Source: Pseudomonas oleovorans subsp. oleovorans (GTDB lineage: Bacteria > Pseudomonadota > Gammaproteobacteria > Pseudomonadales > Pseudomonadaceae). From it: a stretch of 64,000 nucleotides of DNA. The stretch spans positions 1-64,000 of the forward strand of contig NZ_NIUB01000017.1 of the NCBI RefSeq assembly GCF_002197815.1, given 5' to 3'. A program made the translations under genes and the position numbers. Within the stretch, counting starts at the first letter, position 1. The number at the start of each line of letters is the position of its first letter. The notes beneath the pieces are model-generated. The model was not told the DNA's origin. It made no database searches and saw only the letters and a list, made by a program, of their open reading frames with translations. Positions 8,342-18,100 of the stretch are shown here, piece by piece.

Positions 8342-9313
8342 TCACAAGGCATGACGCGCCTTGCCGTGGTATACGCGCAGGACATCGGCCATTACCGCCA
8401 GCGCTATTTCCGCCGGCGCCTTACTGCCCAGATCCAGACCTATGGGCATGTGCAGGCGCGTGATCTGCTCGTCGGACAGGCCGCCAACGCGCTTGAGCCG
8501 CTCGGCGCGCTTGGCCGAGGTGGCCTGCGAGCCCATGGCGCCAATGTAGAACGCCGGGGTGCGCACCGCCTCCATTAGGGCCAGGTCGTCGATACGCGGA
8601 TCGTGGGTCAACGCCACCACTGCGGTGGCGGCGTGGCAGCCGCCAGCAGCGATAAACAGCGAGGGCAGTACGCGCTGCATCTCTACGCCGTCGAGTACGA
8701 TGTGCCCGACTTCCTCACGGGGGTCACAGGCGATCACCTCGCAGCCGATAGCGCAGGCAAAAGCGGCGCAGGCTTCGGCCACCGGGGACAGCCCGGCAAG
8801 AATCAGGCGCAGCACCGGGCCGACATGAATGCGCACCCTTTCATCGACGATGTGCACCCGCTCGCTACCCTGGCTGGCGTCCGGATCCAGACGCAGCGCA
8901 CCACTGCCAAGGTCGACATGACGCACCAGGCGATTCTGACCGAGCAAGGCCGCCTGCAGGGCTTGCAGGTGCTCGAGCCACTCGGCGCTGGGCGCGCGGT
9001 GTTCCACCAGCACCACCAGCACCCCACCGCAGGGCAAACGCAGGCGCCGACTCTCCTCGGCGCTGTCGCCGTAGCGGACAATCTGCGCCGGCTCGCGCAG
9101 CTCGCCACGGGCCAGGCTGGCGAGGAACTCTTCCTCGACACAACCGCCGGAGAGCGAGCCGACATGCTCGCCAGCAGCGCAGGCCACCAGCATCGCCCCC
9201 GGCGCGCGCGGCGCCGAGCCGTAGGTCGAGAGGACTGTACAGAACCACAATGCACGACCGGCACGGGCCCAGTCGAGCGCCTGGCTGACAACCTGTAGAT
9301 CGAGATGGCGCAT
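8342..9313 (-). CDS. xdhC: XdhC/CoxF-type maturation factor for molybdenum hydroxylases
   Basis: This is a 323-residue protein of the XdhC/CoxI family. The N-terminal domain has VLSTYGSAPRAPGAMLV and LSGGCVEEEF, and the C-terminal Rossmann-like domain has VALTHDPRIDDLALMEAV and the end motif IGLDLGSKAPAEIALAVMADVL. XdhC proteins bind molybdenum cofactor, help its sulfuration and hand it to xanthine-dehydrogenase-type apoenzymes. The only such enzyme in the window is HmfABC, so it is the expected client. I chose ATG 9313 (MRHLDLQVV), the usual start, over a further ATG at 9343. An IS5-family remnant lies between this gene and benE, so its expression may no longer follow the hmf promoter. Confidence 0.86.
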   Translation of the reverse strand: MRHLDLQVVSQALDWARAGRALWFCTVLSTYGSAPRAPGAMLVACAAGEHVGSLSGGCVEEEFLASLARGELREPAQIVRYGDSAEESRRLRLPCGGVLVVLVEHRAPSAEWLEHLQALQAALLGQNRLVRHVDLGSGALRLDPDASQGSERVHIVDERVRIHVGPVLRLILAGLSPVAEACAAFACAIGCEVIACDPREEVGHIVLDGVEMQRVLPSLFIAAGGCHAATAVVALTHDPRIDDLALMEAVRTPAFYIGAMGSQATSAKRAERLKRVGGLSDEQITRLHMPIGLDLGSKAPAEIALAVMADVLRVYHGKARHAL

Positions 9314-9589
9314 GCTTCCAGTACCTTGTAGAGCCGGTATCACAGGGGAGGCAGCAGAGGCGAACTTGCCCGTTTCGCACTTGTCCAGGCATACGCTGGT
9401 GCGGGAAATCCCCGGTGACGCCTGCGTTTTGTCGTTGCTGCGTTTTATCAGCCGTCCGCCGGATGGTCAGGTTACGGCACGCAATGGCGCACGCCTTGCC
9501 AACCCAATGGAATATTGGTCTTTACGTCCGCCGATTTGCCTTTTGGTCCAAACAAGGGCGGCTTAGCGAATAAAAAAGGCTATGTCCCT

Positions 9590-10060
9590 AACTGCCAGGT
9601 GAATCGTGCTGGTATTGCCAGCTCGACTTTTTCCTATGGCCTCATCGTTGCCACTGGCAGCGCCTGCACTGTGTTGGTGAGCCTTGGCATAGCTGCCATC
9701 AATGAACACTCATTCCATGTCGGGCTGCGCCACAAGCGCCTTGAAAACCTTGAGCCATTTTCCAGTTGCGGACCACGCATTGAAGCGTTTATAGACCTTA
9801 TTCCAGTTCCCGAACGCTTCGGGTAGATCTCTCCAGGGGCATCCCGTGCGCATGTGGTACAGCATGCCCTCCACCGTCATTCGTCGATCACGCTTGTTGT
9901 AGATGGCCTTGCTCAGCAGAACTTCCCGCAGCTTCGACCAATGCTTATCACTGAGCAATAATCGGGGCATTGTAAACTCGTATCGATGATGGGCTAGAGC
10001 TTCGGCGATACGGGTTTTCTCTTACATATCAACTGGTTATCGAAAAACGGCAACAGCCCC
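9590..10060 (-). mobile_element. IS5-family element copy A, 3' part missing
   Basis: On the minus strand this runs from a probable terminal repeat (GGGGCTGTTGCCG, ending at 10060) through orfA and into orfB, where family similarity stops at 9590. Bases 9590-9751 match 35456-35617 of copy B in reverse complement; the 54-residue translation in one frame is identical and I saw no base differences by eye. The two-orf layout with a programmed frameshift is typical of the IS427 subgroup. It lies between benE and xdhC of the furoate cluster. Confidence 0.8.
9710..9970 (-). CDS. IS5-family transposase OrfA (copy A)
   Basis: This 86-residue protein carries the start region of IS427-type transposases (MPRLLLSDKHWSKL, MTVEGMLYHMRTGCPWRDLP, FGNWNKVYKRFNAW). 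In intact elements a -1 frameshift near the end joins it to OrfB with the DDE triad; the OrfB part (VFIDGSYAKAHQ) continues here only to 9590. OrfA alone lacks the full catalytic site, so no transposition is expected from this copy. Confidence 0.8.
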   Translation of the reverse strand: MPRLLLSDKHWSKLREVLLSKAIYNKRDRRMTVEGMLYHMRTGCPWRDLPEAFGNWNKVYKRFNAWSATGKWLKVFKALVAQPDME

Positions 10061-10177
10061 TAGGCAAAAGAACTCCCACAGGCCCTTGCAGGTCCATGTG
10101 TGGCAGTGGGAGCTCTTGAGGGGGACAGCGTTTAAGACGTGCGCGGTGTGTCGTTACTCGACGACGGCAGCGCGACT

Positions 10178-11419
10178 TTAGGCGGCCTGCTCACGGTGCA
10201 ACTCGCCGAGCACCCAGGACACCGCCACGCCGATCACCAGCGCCCAGAACGGCGCGCTGATACCGAACAGGCTGAACTTGCTCATGGCCACCACCAGGGC
10301 GACAAATGCACCGATCTGGCAACCGGTGTCTTTGTGGAAGGCCTGCTGCAACGCGCTGAGCAAGACGCCGATCATCGCCAGGCCGGCGACCACCAGGATC
10401 AACTCACGCGGCAAGGCGAGGATGAACGGCACGGCGATACCGGCGAATACGCCAAACAGGGCGAACAGCACGCCATTGACCAGGGTCGCCCCGTAACGTT
10501 GACGCGGATCGTCGCCGGCCTGCTCGGAACTGCAGATCGCCGTCATCGGCCCGGCGATATTGGCGTTGTGCCCGCCCAACAGCCCGGCCAGCATGCCGCC
10601 CACGCCGCTCACCACGGTCATCGCATTGACCGGAGGCTTGTAGCCCTCGACCATCAGCACACCGGTGGCCTGGGCATTCTCGGCACCGATTACCAGCGCC
10701 GCCAGCGGCACCGATATGGCAAAGAAGGTCTCCAGGGTGAACATGGGCGTGGTGAAAGCCGGCATGACGAAGGCGATATCCACATCCGCCGGTTTCAGCA
10801 GGCCCAGAGCCAAGGCCGCGGCGAAGCCCACCACCCCGGCAGCCAGCACCGGCGGCACCGCCTTGAAGAAGCGCATGACCAGGAAGAAGGTCAGCGCCGC
10901 CAGACCGGCCATCAGCGGAGCGCTGCCGACCGCTTCTACCGCACCGACGCCGAAGCGAATCATCGCCCCGGCGATCATCGCCATGACGATGGGCATCGGC
11001 AGCCAGCGCATCAACTTGCCGATCACCCCGCTCAAGCCGAGCAGCAAGACCAGCGCGCCGCTCATGATGAAAGCGCCGACCGCCTGGCGAAAATCCAGAC
11101 CGGCAAGTGCCGCGATCATGATCGCCGCGCCAGGAATCGAATAAGCGCCGCAGATCGGCTGGCGGTAGCGCAGCGCCATGCCGATGCTGATCAGTCCGCC
11201 GAGCACGTAGATGGCGAATAGCCAGGCAACCGTCTGGCCATCGCTCAATTGGCCGGCTTCGGCGGCGCTGATGACGATCAGCGCCGGCCCGGAACAGCCG
11301 AACAGCGCGGCTACTACCCCGGCGCTGACCGACTTGAGGTTGATTGCCTCTCGGATTGAGTGGCCCGATGAGGCGCCAGATGGTGGTGCAGTATCAGTGT
11401 TCGCTTTTTTGCTAAGCAT
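10178..11419 (-). CDS. benE: BenE-family aromatic/furoic acid:H+ symporter
   Basis: This 413-residue membrane protein has 11-12 hydrophobic segments and clear BenE-family signatures: SAGVVAALFGCSGPALIV near the N-terminus, GAYSIPGAAIMIAALAG, and GGHNANIAGPMTAICSS. BenE imports benzoate with protons across the inner membrane. It sits 83 bp downstream of hmfE and reads in the same direction, so in this context furoate or a similar heteroaromatic acid is a likely substrate. The family name is secure; the substrate is inference. Confidence 0.83.
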   Translation of the reverse strand: MLSKKANTDTAPPSGASSGHSIREAINLKSVSAGVVAALFGCSGPALIVISAAEAGQLSDGQTVAWLFAIYVLGGLISIGMALRYRQPICGAYSIPGAAIMIAALAGLDFRQAVGAFIMSGALVLLLGLSGVIGKLMRWLPMPIVMAMIAGAMIRFGVGAVEAVGSAPLMAGLAALTFFLVMRFFKAVPPVLAAGVVGFAAALALGLLKPADVDIAFVMPAFTTPMFTLETFFAISVPLAALVIGAENAQATGVLMVEGYKPPVNAMTVVSGVGGMLAGLLGGHNANIAGPMTAICSSEQAGDDPRQRYGATLVNGVLFALFGVFAGIAVPFILALPRELILVVAGLAMIGVLLSALQQAFHKDTGCQIGAFVALVVAMSKFSLFGISAPFWALVIGVAVSWVLGELHREQAA

Positions 11420-11502
11420 GACCCGTTCTCCGCGATTGTTGTTGTAATGCGGTACAGCCGTTGTCTGCCGAGGCCTGCCGCAGGCAAGCCCCGGTGGGAA
11501 GG

Positions 11503-12306
11503 TTACTCGCCGCGGAATACCGCCGGCCGCTTGCTGTGGAACGCCTCGACGCCTTCCTTGAAGTCATGCGAGCTGCGCAGGCGGCTGTAGCAATGGCCTT
11601 CCATCTCGATGGCCACGCTCAGCGGCGCGTCTTCGTTGTCGTTGATCAAGCGCTTGGCCGTGCGCTGGGCCAGCGGCGAGAAGCGCCGCAGTTCATCGAC
11701 CAGCGCGTCTACCGTGCTTTCCAGCTCGGCGTCCGCCACGCACTCGGTGGCGATGCCCCACTCGTAGGCCTGTTCGCCGCTGATGCGCTTGGCGCGCATG
11801 ACCATGTGCTTGGTGCGGGCCACGCCGATGATCTTCTGCAGGCGCGCCGAACCACCGGAGCCGGGGATCTGCCCGAGATTCTGCTCGGGCAATGCGTAGC
11901 GAGTGGTCTCCGAGGCGATGCGGAAATCGCAGGCCAGCGACAGCTCGAAACCGACGCCGAAGGTGTAACCACGGTTGGCGGCGATCACCGGCTTCTCGCA
12001 GCGCACCGGTGCGGCGACGTTCCAGGCCAGCTTGGAGACGTGCTCCGGCGAAGCCTCGAGGAAGCCCTTGATGTCGCCGCCGCTGGAGAAGTGCTCGCCC
12101 ACCGCGCGCAGCACGATGACGCGCACCTGTGGATGTGCGTCAAGCGCTTCGAAGACCTGGCGCAGCTGGTCGCGCTGGCCCATGGAGATAACGTTCAGCG
12201 GCGGGCGGTTGAGGATGATGTCGGCGCGCTCACGGGCCGCATTGACCTCGACCTGGAAGCCGTCGAACGGGGTTTCGAGAAATTGCTGGATCGCTTGCAG
12301 TTGCAT
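11503..12306 (-). CDS. hmfE: 2-oxoglutaryl-CoA hydrolase-like crotonase (HmfE)
   Basis: This 267-residue crotonase-fold protein shows the first oxyanion-hole region (EHFSSGGDIKGF) and the second (NRGYTFGVGFELSLACDF). At the catalytic loop it reads LPEQNLGQIPGSGGSARL, keeping the first Glu. The position of the second hydratase Glu (AMEM in rat enoyl-CoA hydratase) is His (TKHM), which argues against a plain hydratase. In the furoate pathway HmfE hydrolyses 2-oxoglutaryl-CoA to 2-oxoglutarate and CoA. Gene order after hmfD matches the published hmfABCDE order as I remember it. An unrelated crotonase role remains possible. Confidence 0.72.
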   Translation of the reverse strand: MQLQAIQQFLETPFDGFQVEVNAARERADIILNRPPLNVISMGQRDQLRQVFEALDAHPQVRVIVLRAVGEHFSSGGDIKGFLEASPEHVSKLAWNVAAPVRCEKPVIAANRGYTFGVGFELSLACDFRIASETTRYALPEQNLGQIPGSGGSARLQKIIGVARTKHMVMRAKRISGEQAYEWGIATECVADAELESTVDALVDELRRFSPLAQRTAKRLINDNEDAPLSVAIEMEGHCYSRLRSSHDFKEGVEAFHSKRPAVFRGE

Positions 12307-12333
12307 GATGGATGTCCTCGGGATAGTGAGCAG

Positions 12334-13866
12334 TCAGCCTTTTTGGGCCTGTTCCTGGTGCTGGGCCAGCAAGACGCGGCGCAGCACCTTGCCAACGGGG
12401 GATTTGGGAATTTCGTCGATGAACTGGTAACGCCGCGACCGCTTGAACTTGGCCAGGCCGGAGGTGATGCAGTAGGCATCCAGTTCGCTTTCGCTGACCT
12501 CGGCACGCAGCTTGATGAAGGCGGCGATGATCTTGCCCCACTGCTCGTCCGGCAAACCGACCACCACCACTTCCTCGACGGCGGGGTGCAGTGAGAGCAC
12601 GTTCTCGATCTCCACTGGGCTGATGTTCTCGCCGCCGGTGATGATCAGGTCGTCCACCCGCCCGGTGACAAACAGGTCGCCGTCCTCATCGAAATAGCCG
12701 GTGTCACCGGTGAAATACCAGCCTTCGCGCAACGCCTTGGCCGTGGCTTCGGGGCGGTTCAGGTAGCCTTCGAACGCCTCGTCGCTGGCCAGGTCGGCGA
12801 CGATCTGACCTTCTTCCATGGGCTTGACTTGCACCTGTGCCGATTCGGCGTCGATCGGCACCACCCGCACCCGTTGGTTTAGCGCGCTACGCCCCGAGGA
12901 GCCAGGTTTGCGGCTGGCCTGCTGATCGATGGTGAAGGTATAGATCTCCGAGCTGCCGTAGTGGTTGACGAACAACTGCGGCTGGAACGCCTGTTCGACG
13001 CGGCGCATCAGCCCGTCGCTCATGGGTGCGCCGGCGAAGCCGATTTTCTCCACGCTGGCGACCCGTTCGCGGGCGAAGGCCGGGTGCTCGATAAGCATGT
13101 GATAGAGGGTCGGCACCAGGTACAGGTTGCTGACCTGTTCCCGTTCGATAGCTTCCAGGGTGGCCTCGACGTCGAACTTCGGCACGCAGACGAAATGCCC
13201 GTCGATCAGCGCCATGGCCAGCAGCGAACGCACGCCCATGGTGTGGTACAGCGGCATCACGCCGAGGGTGCACTCGCCGTGGTAATAGAGGTTCTGCGCC
13301 ACATGGGCGACCGCCGCGGCGCGTTCCGCGCGGTGCCGGCGCGGCACGCCCTTGGGCTTGCTGGTGGTGCCGGAGGTATAGAGCAGCAGGGAGAAATCCT
13401 CGGGCGTGGCGCGCAGGATGGTCGCCGTCGGCGCCTCTGCGCACAGCTCGGCGAAGCTCAGGTCGCCGTCCGCGGCGCGCTGACCCGCGGCGATCCGCGG
13501 CAGATTGAGCGCGGCCGTGCAGGCAGCGACCGCGGCCACGGTGGCGTCGTCGTAGGCCACTGCGCGGATCTGCGCATCCTCGATGCAGTAGGCCAACTCC
13601 TCGGCAGTCGAGCGCCAGTTCAGCGGGGTCATGACGATGCCGGCGAACTGGCAGGCCCAATGCAGGGTCGCCATCTGCCAGCGGTTCTGCATGGCCACCA
13701 GCAGGCGATCACCCCTGCCCAGCCCGAGTGACTCGAGGCCGTGGGCAGCGCACTGGATATCGGCGAACCACTGTTCGTAGGTTTTTTTCACCGTGCCGTC
13801 GCTGACCGCAGTGGCCAGCGGGCGGCGTTCCGTGGCAGCGAGGAAGCTGCGTCCGAGATCGAACAT
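12334..13866 (-). CDS. hmfD: 2-furoyl-CoA ligase (HmfD), acyl-CoA synthetase family
   Basis: This is a 510-residue ANL-superfamily ligase. The P-loop A3 motif is LLYTSGTTSKPKG (residues about 161-173), the A5 region NHYGSSEIYTF, the A8 hinge GRVDDLIITGGENISPVEIE, and the A10 lysine lies in SPVGKVLRR. It would activate an aromatic or heteroaromatic acid to its CoA ester with ATP. The start ATG 13866 overlaps the hmfC stop by 1 bp. Sequence alone would allow benzoate, hydroxybenzoate or furoate; the adjacent hmfABC-type dehydrogenase and hmfE point to 2-furoate. Confidence 0.75.
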   Translation of the reverse strand: MFDLGRSFLAATERRPLATAVSDGTVKKTYEQWFADIQCAAHGLESLGLGRGDRLLVAMQNRWQMATLHWACQFAGIVMTPLNWRSTAEELAYCIEDAQIRAVAYDDATVAAVAACTAALNLPRIAAGQRAADGDLSFAELCAEAPTATILRATPEDFSLLLYTSGTTSKPKGVPRRHRAERAAAVAHVAQNLYYHGECTLGVMPLYHTMGVRSLLAMALIDGHFVCVPKFDVEATLEAIEREQVSNLYLVPTLYHMLIEHPAFARERVASVEKIGFAGAPMSDGLMRRVEQAFQPQLFVNHYGSSEIYTFTIDQQASRKPGSSGRSALNQRVRVVPIDAESAQVQVKPMEEGQIVADLASDEAFEGYLNRPEATAKALREGWYFTGDTGYFDEDGDLFVTGRVDDLIITGGENISPVEIENVLSLHPAVEEVVVVGLPDEQWGKIIAAFIKLRAEVSESELDAYCITSGLAKFKRSRRYQFIDEIPKSPVGKVLRRVLLAQHQEQAQKG

Positions 13867-14372
13867 TATTGTTGTACCTCTTCGTTCGTTTGGCGTTGGG
13901 CAGCCACTTCCAGCACTGCCTGGACAATGCCGGTGTAACCGGTACAGCGGCACAGGTGCCCGGAAAGCATGTCGCGCACTTCGGCCTCGCTCGGGTCGGG
14001 CTGCCGCTCGAGGAAATCCACGCAGGACATGAGGATGCCCGCAGTGCAGAAACCGCACTGCAGGGCGTGATGACGGCGGAACGCCTGTTGCAGGTCGCTC
14101 AGCGTGTCGTCGTCGGCCAGCGATTCGACTGTCTCGATGCGCCGCTCGTGGGCCTGCACGGCGAGCATCAGGCAGGAGCGCACGGCGACGCCGTCCACCA
14201 GCACCGTGCAGGCGCCGCAGACGCCGTGTTCGCAGCCGACATGGACGCCGGTGGCGCCGAGGTCGTGGCGCAGGAAATCGCACAGCTGGGTACGCGGCTC
14301 GGCCAGGCCTTCGCGCGAGCGGCCATTGAGCTCGAGACGGACGGGAAAACGTTGTTCGGCGGTTGCGCGCAT
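13866..14372 (-). CDS. hmfC: 2-furoyl-CoA dehydrogenase [2Fe-2S] subunit (HmfC)
   Basis: This 168-residue protein has two [2Fe-2S] clusters of the xanthine-oxidase family. The plant-ferredoxin-type cluster uses Cys47, 52, 55 and 67 ([15 protein letters not shown]). The helical-domain cluster uses Cys106, 109, 141 and 143 ([10 protein letters not shown] and CRCTGY). It passes electrons from the molybdenum site to the FAD of HmfB. The gene starts 2 bp after the hmfB stop and overlaps hmfD by 1 bp, so the subunits are translationally coupled. Confidence 0.85.
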   Translation of the reverse strand: MRATAEQRFPVRLELNGRSREGLAEPRTQLCDFLRHDLGATGVHVGCEHGVCGACTVLVDGVAVRSCLMLAVQAHERRIETVESLADDDTLSDLQQAFRRHHALQCGFCTAGILMSCVDFLERQPDPSEAEVRDMLSGHLCRCTGYTGIVQAVLEVAAQRQTNEEVQQ

Positions 14373-14374
14373 GT

Positions 14375-15181
14375 TCAGACTCCTTCGATGAGCCGGTGAC
14401 CCAGCTCGCGAATCAGTTGCCGGCGGTAGGCCGCGCTGGCGTGTACATCGTCCTGGGCGTCGAGCGACCAGGCGGTTTCGTTGAGCGCGTCGGCCAGCGC
14501 CGCGCCGCGCGGCAGGCTGCGCATCACCGGGCGGTCGGCGACCCCGCCGACGCCCAGGCGCACCTCGTCGATGCCGACACAGGCGGCCAGCGAGACGATG
14601 GCGAAGTCGCCGTGGCGCATGGCGATTTCCCGGAAGCGGTAGCCGATGCCTTCGCGTTTGAGCGGGAAGCGCACCTCGACGAGCAGTTCGTCGGCGCGTT
14701 TGTCGGTGGTGAGAATGCCCTGGAAGAACTCGGCGGCCTTGACCACGCGCTTGCCCTTCTTCGACTCCAGGACGATCTCGCCGCCTAAGGTCACCAGGCA
14801 CAACGGCAGCTCGGCGCTGGGGTCGGCGTGGGCCACCGAACCGCACACGGTGCCGCGGTTGCGGGTCTGGAAGTGGCCGATCCAGGGCATCGCCAGGGCC
14901 AGCAGCGGCACCTCGTCGACCAGCGTCGGCCGCGCCAGCAGTTGCGCCTGGCGCACCGCCGCGCCAACCGCCAGGCAATCCTGGCGCAGCTCGATATAGG
15001 CCAGGTCGGCGACCTGGTTGATGTCGATCAGCAGCTTGGGCTGGGCCAGGCGCATGTTCAGCACCGCCATCAGCGACTGCCCACCGGCAATGATGCGCGC
15101 ATCCGCGCCATACTCGGCGAGCAGTTCGAGCACCTGGTGGCGGCTCTCGGCGCGGACGTAATCGAAGGCAGCCGGTTTCAT
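14375..15181 (-). CDS. hmfB: 2-furoyl-CoA dehydrogenase FAD-binding subunit (HmfB)
   Basis: This is a 268-residue CoxM/XdhA-type flavoprotein. FAD-binding marks are IIAGGQSLMAVLNMRLAQP (about 29-47) and the TRNRGTVCGSVAHADPSAELP segment (about 107-126, the TxGG-like loop). The 4Fe-4S insertion of 4-hydroxybenzoyl-CoA reductase beta subunits is not evident, so it resembles the CO dehydrogenase/furoyl-CoA dehydrogenase type. The ATG at 15181 overlaps the hmfA stop by 4 bp (ATGA), giving tight coupling of the subunits. Confidence 0.85.
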   Translation of the reverse strand: MKPAAFDYVRAESRHQVLELLAEYGADARIIAGGQSLMAVLNMRLAQPKLLIDINQVADLAYIELRQDCLAVGAAVRQAQLLARPTLVDEVPLLALAMPWIGHFQTRNRGTVCGSVAHADPSAELPLCLVTLGGEIVLESKKGKRVVKAAEFFQGILTTDKRADELLVEVRFPLKREGIGYRFREIAMRHGDFAIVSLAACVGIDEVRLGVGGVADRPVMRSLPRGAALADALNETAWSLDAQDDVHASAAYRRQLIRELGHRLIEGV

Positions 15182-18100
15182 TGCGCACCTCCCTTGCCGA
15201 GCAGGCTGGCTAACAGCGCACGCAGGCGGGGCCACCAGCCAGCGGCGATCGCCTGGCCACTGACCCGCTGCGACAGGCGGGTGAAAATCTGTCCGATGAT
15301 CACTTTCGAGGCCCCTTGCATCATGCGGCTGCCGACCGCGGCGACCTTGCCGCTGACGGCGACCTGGTATTGGTATTCCAGGCGCGTGTGACCGTTCTCC
15401 AAGGCGACGAAACGCACCCTGGCGTGGCCCTCGGCCGAACCCATGGAGCTGGTGCCGGAGCCGGACAGGCGCAACGAATGCGGTGGATCCAATTCGCTCA
15501 AGGCGACCTTGGCCTCGAAGCGTGCGCGGATCATGCCGACGCCGACGGTGACGTCCGCGCGGTAGCGATTCTCGCCCTGCAGCTCAAGGGCATGGCAGCC
15601 GGGGATGATCGCCGCCAGGGTGGCCGGGTCGAGCAGGGTGTCGAACACCTGCTGTGGCGGCGCCGGGATCACCACCGCATCGTTGGCGCGCAGGGCCGAA
15701 CCACCGGCCGACTCTGCGGCGAAAGCGTCGTCCTGCAGCATGCCGGCCGGCCGCGGCGGCTCGTCGATGCCGATCATGCTGCGCACCTTCGAGGGGGTCA
15801 GCGGCAGGCGGATGTCGGCGCGGCCGAGGGCATCGGCCACGGCGTTGGCGATGCATACCGGCGTGCTCATGTTGTTGCCCTCGCCGACGCCCTTGGCCCC
15901 CAAGGGGGTAAACGGCGACGGTGTTTCCAGATGCAGGATCACCGGCTCGAGCACTTCCGGTGCAGTGGGCACCAGGTAGTCGGCGAAGGTGCCAGAGAGG
16001 AAGCTGCCGTCCTCGCCATAGGCGAACTCTTCCATCAGCGCCGCGCCAAGCCCCTGGGTAAAGCCGCCGCGGATCTGTCCGTCGACCAGCGCGGGATTGA
16101 GCAGGCGGCCGGCATCGTGGCAGGTCACGTAGCGGTCGAGGTGAATCGCGCCAGTGACGCGGTCGATCTCCAGGCCACAGATGTCGAAGACGAAGCCGTA
16201 GCACAGCGAGCTATTGATGAGATCGTCGTCGTCCGGCGCCATGAGCTGCGGCGGGCTCCAGAATGCGGTCTCGCGCAGGCCGCCCGGTTCGCCTTGCGGG
16301 AGCAGGCCAGGCGTCCAGTGGGTGGCGCCGGCGATGCGGTGAAAGGCTGCAGAAGGACCGCCGTTGGCGACGAAGATCTTGCCGCCGCCGAAGCGGATGT
16401 CCTCCGGTTTGGCTTGCAGTTGCGCGGCTGCGATCGCGGCGAGGCGATCGCGCACCTTAAGCGCGGCCTGGTAAACCACCCCAGCCACCGCGCCGGCGAA
16501 GCGGCTGGAATAGTTGCCCGAGGCGATCGACCAGGCATCCTTCTGGGTGTCCAGTTCGACGTTGACCACGATCGATTCCAGCGCCACGCCGAGCACATCG
16601 GCGACTATCTGCGCCACCGCGGTCTGGTGGCCCTGGCCCTGGGGCGTCGAGGAGACGTGCACGCTGACGTCGCCGAGCGGGCCGACGTTGATGGTCGCCG
16701 TGCTCACCGCACCGTTCTTCGGCCCGGCCTTGCGCCGTTCCTCGGGCGTCATCGCGGTGGTGATGTAGCCCATGTTGGAGATCGACGGTTCGATCACCGC
16801 GGCATAGCCGATGCCGTACAGCCGGCCTTCGCCGCGCGCCTGGTCGCGGCGGCGCAGTAACTCGTCGAGACCGCCGTCCTTGACCGCCAAATCGATACCG
16901 GCCTGGTAATTGCCGGAATCCAGCAGAGCGCCGGCCGCGGCCCGGTAGGGGAAGGCGTCGGCCGGTACCAGGTTGCGGCGGATCACCTCCAGCGGATCGA
17001 GATCCAGCTGCACGGCGATATGCTGCAACAGACGCTCCAGGGCAAAGTACACCTGCGGGCCGCCGAAGCCTCGGTTTAGGCCGGTGGGGGTCTTGTTGGT
17101 CAGCACCACGCGGTTGCGCACCAGCAGGTTACGAATCGCATAGGCACCCGTGAGGTTGCCGTGCATGCGGTAGAAGGTGGCCGGCTCCGGTGCGCGCAGG
17201 TAGGCGCCGCAGTCGTCGATCTGGTCATAGCGCAGGGCGGTGATGCGACCGTCGGCCTGCACCGCCGCCTCGATTTCGGTGACCCGATTGGTCGCGGAGG
17301 ACGCGCCTTGCAGATGCTCGAGGCGGTCTTCAACCCATTTCACCGGGGCTCCGACCTTGCGTGCCGCCAGTCCCATCATCACCACGTAGGGGAACACGCC
17401 CTGTTTGATCCCGAAGCTGCCGCCGGAGTCTTTCGGTGTACGCAGACGCAGGCGGTTGCTCGGCACGTTGAGCGCGCGGGCCATCACCGTGTGCAGCGCA
17501 TAGGGTCCCTGGAAGTTGGCCAGCACGTCGTAGATGCCGGTGGCGCGTTCGTACTGGGCAAGCACCACGTAGCATTCGATGGGAGTGCAGGAGCTGCGCG
17601 GAAAGCTCACCTTCAGCGAGACCCGGTGCGGCGCCTGCGCGAAGGCTTGTTCCGGTTCGCCGTAGCGGAAATGCCGCTCGTTGACCACGTTGCTGCCGAC
17701 TGCCTCATGCAGCACCGGCGCCTGTTCGGTGGTGGCGGCCTCCGGGTCGATGATCGGCGGCAGCGGCTCATATTCGACACGTACGCCTTCCAGGGCGTCT
17801 TCGGCCAGGTAACGGCTCTCGGCGATCACGACCGCCACCGGCTCGCCGACGTAGCGCACCTTGTCCACGGCGATGCACCAATGCTCCATCGGCTGGCGCA
17901 CGCCGACCGGGAATGGCTGGGCCCAACGCTTGATGTCCTCACCGATGAGTACGCCGTGCACGCCTTTCATCAGCAGCGCTTTGGAGAAGTCCACGGCAGT
18001 GATGCGTGCATGGGGATGGGGTGAACGGACAATGGCCGCGTGCAGGGTACCGGGCGGGGTGGCCGCATCGTCGGCATAGCAGCCCAGGCCACGCAGCAAT

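Noticed and set aside
10139-11221. Long plus-strand open frame of 360 codons
   Set aside because: It lies opposite benE, is very rich in His, Gln, Arg and Asp, and has no motif; it is the mirror frame of a hydrophobic membrane protein.
15316-16860. 514-codon plus-strand frame
   Set aside because: It is antisense to hmfA, whose frame has all domain motifs. The composition (His, Arg, Gly rich) is typical of shadow frames in GC-rich DNA.
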